A DNA stretch of 64,000 nt, from contig NZ_WBJS01000006.1 in the NCBI RefSeq assembly GCF_009296265.1, forward strand, positions 1 through 64,000, written 5' to 3'. The notes below the pieces were generated by a model. That model made no database searches and was not told the origin of the DNA. It was given only the letters and a program-made list of their open reading frames with translations. Made by a program: the position numbers and the translations under genes. The DNA comes from Thioclava sp. JE_KL1. Lineage in GTDB: Bacteria; Pseudomonadota; Alphaproteobacteria; Rhodobacterales; Rhodobacteraceae. Each line of letters begins with the position of its first letter. Within the stretch, counting starts at the first letter, position 1. Below, piece by piece: positions 15,587 to 24,228 of this stretch.

Positions 15587-18500
15587 TTACTCCAGTTCGA
15601 CCAGCAGATCCTTCGCGTCGATCTGGGCGCCCGGCGAGACATGGATCGCCTTCACCGTGGCTTCGCGGTCGGAATGGATGCCCGTCTCCATCTTCATCGC
15701 TTCGATGGTCAGGAGCATGTCGCCCGGTTTCACCTTCTGGCCGACATTGACCGCGATCGAGGCGATCGAGCCCGGCATCGGCGCGCCGATATGGTTCGCA
15801 TTGCCCGCTTCGGCCTTCGGCTTCGCCGCCGTCGTCGCCTTCACCGCGCGGTTGGGGACGCGCACGGCGCGGGGCTGGCCGTTGAGTTCGAAATAGACCT
15901 TCACCTCGCCCAGCTCGTCGGTCTCGCCGGTGGTGAGATAGCGGATTTCCAGCGTCTTGCCGGGGTCGATCTCGGCGGAGATCTCGTCTTGCGGCTCCAT
16001 CCCGTAGAAGAAGACCGGGGTCGGCAGGGTGCGCACCGGGCCATAGGCTTCGTGGCGGCTCGCGTAATCGGTGAAGACCTTGGGATACATCAGGTAGCCC
16101 GCGAGATCCTCATTGTCGATTTCGCGCCCGTCGAGCTGATCGGAGACCTCCTTGCGGGCGGCTTCCAGATCGACCGGGGGCAGGTTCTTGCCGGGGCGCT
16201 CGGTCGAGGGATGCTCGCCCTTGAGCACCTTCTTCACAACCCCCTCGGGCCAGCCGCCGGGCGGTTGGCCGAGATTGCCGCGCATCATGTCGATCACCGA
16301 ATCCGGGAAGGAAACATCCTTGGCCGGGTCGAGCACGTCTTCCTTCGACAGGCCCTGCGCGACCATCATCAGCGCCATGTCGCCCACGACTTTCGAGGAC
16401 GGCGTGACCTTCACGATATCGCCGAAGATCTGGTTGGCGTCGGCGTAGGCCTGGGCCACCTCATGCCAGCGCTCCTCCAGCCCCAGCGAGCGCGCCTGCG
16501 CCTTGAGGTTGGTGAACTGGCCGCCGGGCATTTCGTGTAGATAGACCTCGGAGGCCGGGGCTTCGAGGCCGCTCTCGAAGGCCGCATATTGGTGGCGCAC
16601 GGCCTCCCAGTAGTTCGACATCATGCGGATCGCGTGGATGTCGAGGCCGGTATCGCGCTCGGTATGGGCCAGCGCCTCCACGATCGAGCCGAGGCAGGGC
16701 TGCGAAGTGCCGCCCGAGAAGGCGTCCATCGCCGCATCCACCGCATCGACGCCCGCATCTGCCGCCGCGAGAATGGTCGCGCCCGCGATTCCGCTCGTGT
16801 CATGGGTGTGGAAGTGGATCGGGATATCGACCTCTTCCTTCAGCGCCGCGATCAGCTTGCGGGCGGCGGCGGGTTTCAGCAGGCCCGCCATGTCCTTGAG
16901 ACCCAGCACATGCGCGCCCGCGGCCTCCAGCTCTTTTGCCATCCCGATATAGTATTTCAGGTCATACTTGGCGCGGTCCGGATCGAGGATATCGCCGGTG
17001 TAGCAGATCGTGCCTTCACAGATCTTGCCGCTCTCGATCACCGCATCCATCGCGACCCGCATATTCTCGACCCAGTTCAGCGAGTCGAAGACGCGGAACA
17101 CGTCGACGCCACTTTCCGCCGCCTGCTTAACGAAGAATTGCACCACGTTGTCGGGGTAGTTCGTGTAGCCCACGCCGTTCGAGGCGCGCAGCAGCATCTG
17201 CGTCAGGATATTGGGCATTTCCTCGCGGATGTCGCGCAGGCGCTGCCACGGGCATTCCTGCAAGAAGCGATAGGCCACGTCGAAGGTCGCGCCGCCCCAG
17301 CATTCGACCGAGAACAGGTCGCTGAGGTTCGAGGCATAGGCGGGCGCGGCCTTGATCATGTCGATCGAGCGCATCCGGGTCGCAAGCAGCGACTGGTGGC
17401 CGTCGCGCATCGTGGTGTCTGTCAGCAGCAGCTTCTTCTGCGCCTTCATCCAGTCGGCGACGGCCTTCGCGCCTTCCTTCTCCAGCAGGTTCCGGCTGCC
17501 CGGTTTTGCCTCATCCTTGTAGGCGGGCAGGCGCGGCGGTTTCGCCTCCGCATGGGGCTTGTTGCGGCCCGCGGTCTCGGGGTGACCGTTCACGGTGATA
17601 TCCGCGATATAGGTCAGGATCTTGGTGCCCCGGTCGCGGCGCTGCTTGAAGTCGAACAGCTCCGGCGTCGTGTCGATGAACTTCGTCGTGTAGCTCATGT
17701 CGAGGAAGGTCGGGTGTTTGAGCAGGTTGATGACGAAGTCGATATTCGTGCTCACGCCGCGGATACGGAATTCGCGCAGGGCGCGGTCCATCCGGCGGAT
17801 CGCCTGATCGGGATCCTGCGCCCAGGCGGTGACCTTCACCAGAAGCGAGTCGTAATAGCGCGTGATGACGCCGCCCGCATAGGCCGTGCCGCCATCGAGG
17901 CGAATGCCGTTGCCGGTGGCCGAGCGATAGGCGGTCAGGCGACCGTAATCGGGGATGAAGTTGTTCTGCGGATCCTCGGTGGTCACGCGGCATTGCAGCG
18001 CGTGGCCCGAAAGCTCGATCTCGTCTTGCGACTTGGCGCGGGTGGCCTCTGCCAGCGTCGCGCCCTCGGCGATCTTGATCTGGGCCTGCACGATGTCGAT
18101 GCCGGTGACCTCTTCGGTCACGGTATGCTCGACCTGAACGCGCGGGTTCACCTCGATGAAGTAGAAATTGTCCGAGTCCATATCCATCAGGAATTCGACC
18201 GTGCCGGCACATTCATAGCCGACGGCCTGACCGATCTTCAGCGCGAGCTGGCAGACTTCTTCGCGCTGCTCGTCCGAGAGGTAGGGGGCAGGGGCGCGTT
18301 CGACGACCTTCTGGTTGCGGCGCTGCACGGTGCAGTCGCGCTCATAGAGGTGATACAGATTGCCATGCGTATCGCCCAGCAGCTGCACTTCGACGTGGCG
18401 CGCGCGGGTGATCATCTTCTCGAGATAGCCCTCGCCATTGCCGAAGGCGGCCTCGGCTTCGCGACGGCCCTCGCGGACCTTCTCGACCAGTTCCTCCTCG

Positions 18501-19021
18501 CCAAGGATCGGGCGCATGCCGCGCCCGCCGCCGCCCCAGCTGGCTTTCAGCATCAGCGGGTAGCCGATCTCGGCGGCTTCTTTCTTGATCGCGTCGAAAT
18601 CCTCGCCCAGCACTTCGGTCGCGGGGATTACCGGCACACCGGCCTTGATCGCCACGCGACGGGCCGAGGCCTTGTCGCCGAGCGCGCGCATCGTTTCGGC
18701 CTTCGGGCCGATAAAGGTGATGCCGGCGGCGTCGCAGGCTTCGACGAAATCGGGGTTCTCCGACAGAAGGCCATAGCCCGGGTGGATCGCATCGGCACCG
18801 CTTTCCTTGGCGACGCGGATGATCTCTTCGATGGAGAGATAGGCGCCGACGGGGGAGAGGCCTTCGCCAATCCGGTACGCTTCATCGGCCTTGAAACGGT
18901 GCAGGCCCAACTTGTCCTCTTCGGCATAGACGGCGACCGTCTTTTTGCCGAGCTCGTTGGCGGCGCGCATCACTCGGATGGCGATCTCGCCACGGTTGGC
19001 CACGAGGATCTTGTTGAACAT
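15587..19021 (-). CDS. pyc: Pyruvate carboxylase
   Basis: Pyruvate carboxylase makes oxaloacetate from pyruvate, bicarbonate and ATP, an anaplerotic step. The 1144-residue single chain has the full domain order. A biotin carboxylase domain spans about 1-450, with a glycine-rich ATP-grasp loop (KASWGGGGRGM) and EVNPRVQVEHTVTEE. The carboxyltransferase domain spans about 530-800 (TTMRDGHQSLLATRMRS, metal-binding HFHTHDT). A biotin carrier domain ends the protein, with biotinyl-Lys near residue 1110 in EAMKMET. It is divergent from trkH. Confidence 0.97.
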   Translation of the reverse strand: MFNKILVANRGEIAIRVMRAANELGKKTVAVYAEEDKLGLHRFKADEAYRIGEGLSPVGAYLSIEEIIRVAKESGADAIHPGYGLLSENPDFVEACDAAGITFIGPKAETMRALGDKASARRVAIKAGVPVIPATEVLGEDFDAIKKEAAEIGYPLMLKASWGGGGRGMRPILGEEELVEKVREGRREAEAAFGNGEGYLEKMITRARHVEVQLLGDTHGNLYHLYERDCTVQRRNQKVVERAPAPYLSDEQREEVCQLALKIGQAVGYECAGTVEFLMDMDSDNFYFIEVNPRVQVEHTVTEEVTGIDIVQAQIKIAEGATLAEATRAKSQDEIELSGHALQCRVTTEDPQNNFIPDYGRLTAYRSATGNGIRLDGGTAYAGGVITRYYDSLLVKVTAWAQDPDQAIRRMDRALREFRIRGVSTNIDFVINLLKHPTFLDMSYTTKFIDTTPELFDFKQRRDRGTKILTYIADITVNGHPETAGRNKPHAEAKPPRLPAYKDEAKPGSRNLLEKEGAKAVADWMKAQKKLLLTDTTMRDGHQSLLATRMRSIDMIKAAPAYASNLSDLFSVECWGGATFDVAYRFLQECPWQRLRDIREEMPNILTQMLLRASNGVGYTNYPDNVVQFFVKQAAESGVDVFRVFDSLNWVENMRVAMDAVIESGKICEGTICYTGDILDPDRAKYDLKYYIGMAKELEAAGAHVLGLKDMAGLLKPAAARKLIAALKEEVDIPIHFHTHDTSGIAGATILAAADAGVDAVDAAMDAFSGGTSQPCLGSIVEALAHTERDTGLDIHAIRMMSNYWEAVRHQYAAFESGLEAPASEVYLHEMPGGQFTNLKAQARSLGLEERWHEVAQAYADANQIFGDIVKVTPSSKVVGDMALMMVAQGLSKEDVLDPAKDVSFPDSVIDMMRGNLGQPPGGWPEGVVKKVLKGEHPSTERPGKNLPPVDLEAARKEVSDQLDGREIDNEDLAGYLMYPKVFTDYASRHEAYGPVRTLPTPVFFYGMEPQDEISAEIDPGKTLEIRYLTTGETDELGEVKVYFELNGQPRAVRVPNRAVKATTAAKPKAEAGNANHIGAPMPGSIASIAVNVGQKVKPGDMLLTIEAMKMETGIHSDREATVKAIHVSPGAQIDAKDLLVELE

Positions 19022-19088
19022 AGCGTTCTCCCTGTTGTCGAAAGTGGCCGCTACGGTACAGTTGCCGCGCCGCAGCGCAAGGGCCTAC

Positions 19089-19136
19089 CTGCAAAGTTGG
19101 GCAAATTTACTGACCAAACCGCTCGGGTTTGCAAAG
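19089..19136. promoter_or_regulatory. TGCAAA-type sites between pyc and trkH
   Basis: The intergenic region has a palindrome TTTGCAAA at 19128-19135 and a half-matching TGCAAAG at 19091-19097, about 40 bases apart. TTTGCAAA-like sites are described for the short-chain acyl-CoA-responsive regulators (PccR/RamB group) of this bacterial order. Control of pyc by such a regulator is an inference. Confidence 0.35.
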
Positions 19137-19212
19137 TCACGCTACGCGACCGCAGGCCTGTCCCGGCCCGTCTGGGATTGACTAGACCGGCGCTCTGGGC
19201 AAGGTGGGGCGC

Positions 19213-20661
19213 ATGATCGATCTGCGCCCGGTTGGATATATCATCGGAATGCTGACATCCGTGCTGGGGCTGACGATGCTTATCCCGGCAGCGGTGGATT
19301 TGGGTTATGGTGCAGCGCATTGGCTGGTCTTCGTCGAAAGCGCGGTGCTGACGACGACGGCGGGGGCGCTTCTGGCGCTGGCCTCGCGTGACGGTCTGGC
19401 CCGGACGCTGTCGATCCATCAGAGCTTCCTGCTAACCTCGCTCGTCTGGCTGACGCTGCCCTTCTTCGGGGCGCTGCCCTTCATGCTGGGCGTGCCGCAT
19501 CTGTCGCTGGTCGATGCCTATTTCGAGGCGATGTCGGGCCTGACCACGACCGGCACCACCGCGATCCCGCATCTCGACGGGTTGCCGCCGGGGGTGAACC
19601 TCTGGCGCGGGCTGCTGCAATGGCTGGGCGGTCTGGGGATCATCATCGTCGCGATGATCTTCCTGCCGGTGATGAAGGTCGGCGGGATGCAGTTCTTCCG
19701 CTCGGAAGGGTTTGATACGCTTGGGAAAATCCTGCCGCGCGCGATGGATATCTCGACCGCGTTGATCCGCATCTATGTCGGGCTGACCATCGCCTGCGCG
19801 CTGACCTATCTCGGCCTCGGGATGAAGGGGTTCGACGCGATCATGCATGCGCTCACCACGATGAGCACGGGCGGATTTTCCAATTACGACGCCAGCTTCG
19901 CCACCTATAAGGGCGCGCCGGAATACGCCGCCTCGGTCTTCATGGCGCTGGCCGCGATGCCGTTCATCCGCTTCGTTCAGGTGATGCGCGGCGACACGAT
20001 GCCGCTCTGGCGCGACCCGCAGGTGCGCGCCTTCCTGCGCTGGATGGGCTATGCGATCGCGATCATCGTTCTTTACCGCATGATCCGCCACGAGGCGTCC
20101 TTCTGGCCGACGCTGCGCGAGGTGACGTTCAACGTGGTTTCGACCTTCACCGGCACGGGCTATGCCTCGGAGGACGTGACCCAATGGGGGCATCTGGCCT
20201 TCACGATCCTGCTGATTTCCGGGCTGATCGGGGGCTGCACGGCCTCCACCGCCTGTTCGGTCAAGGTGTTCCGCTACCTGATCCTTCTCGAAGCGATCAA
20301 GGCGCAGATCCAGCGGCTCTACTCGCCGCACCGTCTGCTGAAAGTGCAATATGACGGCCGCCCGGTCGAGGATAGCGTGGTCAACTCGGTGATGGCCTTC
20401 TTCTCGTTGTTCATCCTGATTTTCGGGATGCTGATCATTGCGCTGACCTTCACCGGGCTCGGGACCGAGACGGCGATGACCGCCGCCTGGACCTCGATCG
20501 CCAATATCGGCCCCGCATGGGGACCGGAGATCACCGCGAACGGCTCGGTCGCGGATTTCCCTGACAGCGCGAAATGGCTGATGAGCGCGGCAATGTGCCT
20601 CGGGCGGCTCGAACTGATGAGCGTGCTCGTGCTGCTGCTGCCGCGCTTCTGGCGGGGCTGA
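19213..20661 (+). CDS. TrkH-family potassium uptake protein
   Basis: This 482-residue integral membrane protein is the ion-conducting subunit of a Trk-type K+ uptake system. The four P-loop repeats are visible as short T-T-G/S-T-G-G-like segments: SGLTTTGTTAI, TTMSTGGFSNYD, STFTGTGYAS and a degenerate last one (SIANIGPAWG). The ATG at 19213 is preceded by a purine-rich AAGGTGGGG; a GTG three codons earlier is less likely. The stop codon directly abuts the stop of the convergent gene (TGATCA). No TrkA gene is adjacent. Confidence 0.92.
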   Translation: MIDLRPVGYIIGMLTSVLGLTMLIPAAVDLGYGAAHWLVFVESAVLTTTAGALLALASRDGLARTLSIHQSFLLTSLVWLTLPFFGALPFMLGVPHLSLVDAYFEAMSGLTTTGTTAIPHLDGLPPGVNLWRGLLQWLGGLGIIIVAMIFLPVMKVGGMQFFRSEGFDTLGKILPRAMDISTALIRIYVGLTIACALTYLGLGMKGFDAIMHALTTMSTGGFSNYDASFATYKGAPEYAASVFMALAAMPFIRFVQVMRGDTMPLWRDPQVRAFLRWMGYAIAIIVLYRMIRHEASFWPTLREVTFNVVSTFTGTGYASEDVTQWGHLAFTILLISGLIGGCTASTACSVKVFRYLILLEAIKAQIQRLYSPHRLLKVQYDGRPVEDSVVNSVMAFFSLFILIFGMLIIALTFTGLGTETAMTAAWTSIANIGPAWGPEITANGSVADFPDSAKWLMSAAMCLGRLELMSVLVLLLPRFWRG

Positions 20662-22584
20662 TCACTTCCAGCAGGAAATCTGCACCACCATCCCGTCCGC
20701 GATCTGCTGCAGGTCTTCCGGGTCTCGATTGGCCGAGATGCCTGCGGCTTTCGGGGTGAAGCCATTGTCCGACAGGCCCGGCGCCATCGCCTTCGCCTGC
20801 AGCGCAACAGTCAGGTTGTCGGGCAGCACGCGGTTCGCGTCGCCGCCCGAGGGCAGCAACATCCCCACGACCGCGCCCGTGCCGTCGAGCACCGGCCCGC
20901 CCACGTCGCCCGCGCGGGTCTGCGCCTCGATCCGGGCCTGATTGTCTTGTCCCTCCAGCCCCTTGAGGGCGGAGAGCGTGCCGAAATTCAGCACCGGCGC
21001 GGAGAGCGCTTCGGGATAGGAGAAGCCCGCCACCGCCACCTTGCTCCCGGCCATCGGCGCATCGGGGTTGAACTTCGCAACTTCCTTCGGCACCAGCGTG
21101 TCTTTCGGGGTCAGGACCGCATAGCCCTTCGCGCCGCCGTCGAAGCTGAGCGAGGCGGGGTGATCCTCGATGGTGATCCGTCCGCATTGGTCGAGCCCCT
21201 CGGCGGCGGTCAGCACATGGCCATCGGCATCGATAAAGAAGCCCGAGCGCGAGAAGATCGGCGCGCGCTTCTCGATCCCCGCCATCAGGGCGGCCCGCGT
21301 CACCGACATCGGCTGGCCGAGCGTCGCGTCGAGCGACGAGGTGCCGATGGGCGTGAAGCTCTTTTTCATCGCGTCGAGCACGCGGGCCCGGCGCTTGTCG
21401 TCCCCGGCAGGCCAAACCAGCGTGAAGCCCTTGATCTGCCCGCGCGAGAGTTCCGCATGGGTGTAGGACTGCACCGCGCTGTTCTGGCCCTCAATGGTGA
21501 AGCTGTTGCCGCGAATGTTGCGCTCGCCTCCCGTCGGCACGATTTCGAGCGTCTGCATCGCGTCATAAAGACCACGCAGCCGCGCCGCATCGCCGGGTTG
21601 CGAGATCAGCAGAACCTGCACGCCGCTGCCATCCTTGGGCGCGTAATTCACGAAAGGCGCGTTGTAGCGGTCGAATTTCACCAGCCCCATCGGCAGGTCG
21701 ATCCGGATGCCGGCCTGATCTTCGGTCACGGTCTGCAGCCCCAGCGCCGCACGCTCGGATGCGACCTTGTCCAGAAGCGCCGCCTGCTGGGTCGAGGACA
21801 GCACGCCGGTCGGCTCGTAATCGTTCTTCATCTGCCAGTCGGCGATCGAACTGCGCGTGCCGCGGCCGAAAATCCCGTCGATCGCACCCTGATAGCTGCC
21901 TTCCCATTCCAGCGCGGTCTGGATGTCGCGCTTGGTTTGCGGATCGAGCGCAGCCTCCAGCCGACGTGAGTCCCGCAGCGTCTCGACCGGTTCGGGCGCG
22001 GGGGTGACCTCCTGCGGGGCGGCGGCTGTGGTTGTGGTGTCGGGGCTCACCGGCTCAGGCGCGGTGGCGGTGTCTTGTGCGGACGTGTCCGGGGGCGTGG
22101 TCTGATCGCCCGATTGCGCGGTCGCATCCGGCCCGTCCAGCGGCTCCACGTCGATCGGGGCGGGCATCGGCGCGCCGCGCACGTCGCTTTGGGTGTCGGC
22201 TTGCGGGGCGGGTTGTTCGGGCACCTGCGCGGGGGCGTTCAAGGTCGCGCCGACCGGCCAGAACTGCTGGCGGAAGTTGTTACCATCGGCCACGAAACTG
22301 TCGCGCGGGATCAGCCCTTCGCGGCGCAGAACCCGGCGGCGTGCATTCGCCTCCGCATCGTCGGCAAAGGGGCCAAGCGCGATCGCATACCAGCCGGAAT
22401 CGAGCCGAAAACCCGTCGTGTCGGGGAACATGCCTGCCCAGTCGCGGGCGCGCGCTTCGGCTTGGGCAAGCGAGCTTTTCGCCTCGATCTGCACCCAGGC
22501 TTCGGCCCAGGCCGTGCCGGTCCAGAGCATGCCGGTGAGGCTGGCTCCGACGACGATCGAAACTGTCCGTGTAATTGCCCGCAT
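20662..22584 (-). CDS. Secreted SPOR/peptidoglycan-binding protein with trypsin-like pseudoprotease domain
   Basis: This 640-residue exported protein has a signal peptide (1-28), a SPOR-like repeat (about 28-105), a Pro/Thr-rich linker (about 115-205), a PG_binding_1 domain (about 208-272) and a C-terminal trypsin-like beta-barrel (about 440-600). The protease triad is broken. The His position of T-A-A-H reads Glu462 (TAAE) and the Ser of G-D/N-S-G-G reads Val561 (GDVGGPVL). It is therefore probably a non-catalytic cell-envelope protein. The ATG at 22584 gives the signal peptide directly; an in-frame start further upstream would destroy it. Confidence 0.8.
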   Translation of the reverse strand: MRAITRTVSIVVGASLTGMLWTGTAWAEAWVQIEAKSSLAQAEARARDWAGMFPDTTGFRLDSGWYAIALGPFADDAEANARRRVLRREGLIPRDSFVADGNNFRQQFWPVGATLNAPAQVPEQPAPQADTQSDVRGAPMPAPIDVEPLDGPDATAQSGDQTTPPDTSAQDTATAPEPVSPDTTTTAAAPQEVTPAPEPVETLRDSRRLEAALDPQTKRDIQTALEWEGSYQGAIDGIFGRGTRSSIADWQMKNDYEPTGVLSSTQQAALLDKVASERAALGLQTVTEDQAGIRIDLPMGLVKFDRYNAPFVNYAPKDGSGVQVLLISQPGDAARLRGLYDAMQTLEIVPTGGERNIRGNSFTIEGQNSAVQSYTHAELSRGQIKGFTLVWPAGDDKRRARVLDAMKKSFTPIGTSSLDATLGQPMSVTRAALMAGIEKRAPIFSRSGFFIDADGHVLTAAEGLDQCGRITIEDHPASLSFDGGAKGYAVLTPKDTLVPKEVAKFNPDAPMAGSKVAVAGFSYPEALSAPVLNFGTLSALKGLEGQDNQARIEAQTRAGDVGGPVLDGTGAVVGMLLPSGGDANRVLPDNLTVALQAKAMAPGLSDNGFTPKAAGISANRDPEDLQQIADGMVVQISCWK

Positions 22585-22806
22585 TGCTGCCCCCGTAAAA
22601 TATGCTTTTCCCCCGACCTTAGCGAAACGCGGGCGGAGGTCACCCCCCAAACGCCCTCTTTTGAGTCATGAAATCCGTCGTTGTGGGGCGGGGGCCGCAG
22701 CATTGCATGTCGAGTTGCGCAGATCGTCCGCCCTAATCCTTGCAGGGCGTTGACGCCCCCGCGCCCCTTGCCTAGAGAGAAGGCGCTTCAACGGAAGGTG
22801 CGAAAT

Positions 22807-23754
22807 ATGGCAAACCCGGACGCCCCGAAATCCTTTCAGGAAATCATCCTGCGCCTGATGAGCTATTGGGCCTCGAAAGGCTGCGCGGTGATGCAGCCTT
22901 ATGACATGGAAGTGGGGGCAGGCACCTTCCACCCGGCGACGACGCTGCGCGCGCTCGGCTCCAAGCCGTGGGCGGCAGCCTATGTCCAGCCCTCGCGCCG
23001 TCCGACCGATGGCCGCTACGGCGAGAACCCGAACCGCCTGCAGCACTATTATCAGTATCAGGTGCTCATCAAACCGAGCCCGCCGGATCTGCAGGAACTG
23101 TATCTCGGCTCGCTCCGCGCGATCGGGATCGACACCGAACTGCACGATATCCGCTTCGTGGAAGATGACTGGGAAAGCCCGACGCTCGGTGCGTGGGGGC
23201 TTGGCTGGGAGGTCTGGTGCGACGGTATGGAAGTCAGCCAGTTCACCTATTTCCAGCAAGTCGGCGGCCATGACTGCAAGCCGGTCTCGGGCGAGCTGAC
23301 CTACGGGCTCGAGCGTCTGGCGATGTATGTGCTGGGCATCGATCACGTCATGGACATGCCCTATAACGACCCCTCCGCGCCGATCGCGCTGAAATACGGC
23401 GACGTGTTCCGCCAGACCGAGCAGGAATACTCGCGCTGGAATTTCGACGTGGCCGATACCGAGACGCTGCTGCGCCATTTCGAGGATGCCGAGGCCGAAT
23501 GCGAACGTATCCTCGCCTCGCCCGAAGCTGACGATGCGGGCCGCAAGATCATCATGGCGCATCCTGCTTACGACCAGTGCATCAAGGCCAGCCACCTCTT
23601 TAACCTGCTCGATGCGCGCGGCGTGATCTCGGTCACCGAGCGTCAGGCCTATATCGGCCGCGTTCGCGCGCTGGCGAAGGCCTGCGCCGACGCTTTCGTG
23701 CAGACCGAAGCGGGCGGGGCGGCCACGAATGAAGCCAACGAGGCTGTCGCGTGA
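22807..23754 (+). CDS. glyQ: Glycyl-tRNA synthetase alpha subunit
   Basis: GlyQ forms the aminoacylation core of the bacterial alpha2-beta2 glycyl-tRNA synthetase. The 315-residue protein has the typical [18 protein letters not shown] start, the motif-2 region with [18 protein letters not shown], and the FTYFQQVGG and [12 protein letters not shown] segments. The C-terminus carries a short Ala/Glu-rich tail. It overlaps the next small gene by 4 bases (GTGA). Confidence 0.97.
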   Translation: MANPDAPKSFQEIILRLMSYWASKGCAVMQPYDMEVGAGTFHPATTLRALGSKPWAAAYVQPSRRPTDGRYGENPNRLQHYYQYQVLIKPSPPDLQELYLGSLRAIGIDTELHDIRFVEDDWESPTLGAWGLGWEVWCDGMEVSQFTYFQQVGGHDCKPVSGELTYGLERLAMYVLGIDHVMDMPYNDPSAPIALKYGDVFRQTEQEYSRWNFDVADTETLLRHFEDAEAECERILASPEADDAGRKIIMAHPAYDQCIKASHLFNLLDARGVISVTERQAYIGRVRALAKACADAFVQTEAGGAATNEANEAVA

Positions 23755-24227
23755 ATGGTAAGCTCATCGGAGGCGGCATCGTGGTAATCGCGCTCGTCTT
23801 CGGCGCGGTGGTCTATTATTCGCAGGAATACGGCTATTACGACGAGATCGCGCCGGGCTCCGACGCGGCGAAAGTCTCGCTGATGGAGCTGGACGGCACG
23901 ACGCAGGACCCGTTGCAGGCCGAGGGCTACAAAGGGATCGACGCGGACAGCTCGCCCCTGCGCTACCGGGCCTGCTTCGACACCGATCTGTCGATTGCAA
24001 CGGCGACCGAGACCTATGAGGTCTACGACCGACCGACCCCGCTGATCGGCCCGAAATGGTTCGACTGCTATGATGCGAAAACCATCGGTGCGGACCTCGA
24101 GGCAGGCCGTGCGGTGGCCTTCCTGTCGCAACACAACATCCACCCCGGCGTTGACCGCGTCGTGGCTCTTTATCCCGATGGCCGGGCCTATGTCTGGCAC
24201 CAACTGAACGACGAAGCGGAGAAATGA
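23751..24227 (+). CDS. Small membrane-anchored protein between glyQ and glyS (DUF6446-like)
   Basis: This 158-residue protein starts with a GTG that overlaps the glyQ stop. It has an N-terminal membrane segment (residues 4-22) and a soluble, presumably periplasmic remainder with two Cys (RACFD, WFDCYD) and a conserved L[11 protein letters not shown] segment. The position between glyQ and glyS is typical of Rhodobacterales, and I believe it corresponds to the DUF6446 family. The function is unknown and is unlikely to concern aminoacylation directly. Confidence 0.8.
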   Translation: MNGKLIGGGIVVIALVFGAVVYYSQEYGYYDEIAPGSDAAKVSLMELDGTTQDPLQAEGYKGIDADSSPLRYRACFDTDLSIATATETYEVYDRPTPLIGPKWFDCYDAKTIGADLEAGRAVAFLSQHNIHPGVDRVVALYPDGRAYVWHQLNDEAEK

Positions 24228-24228
24228 C

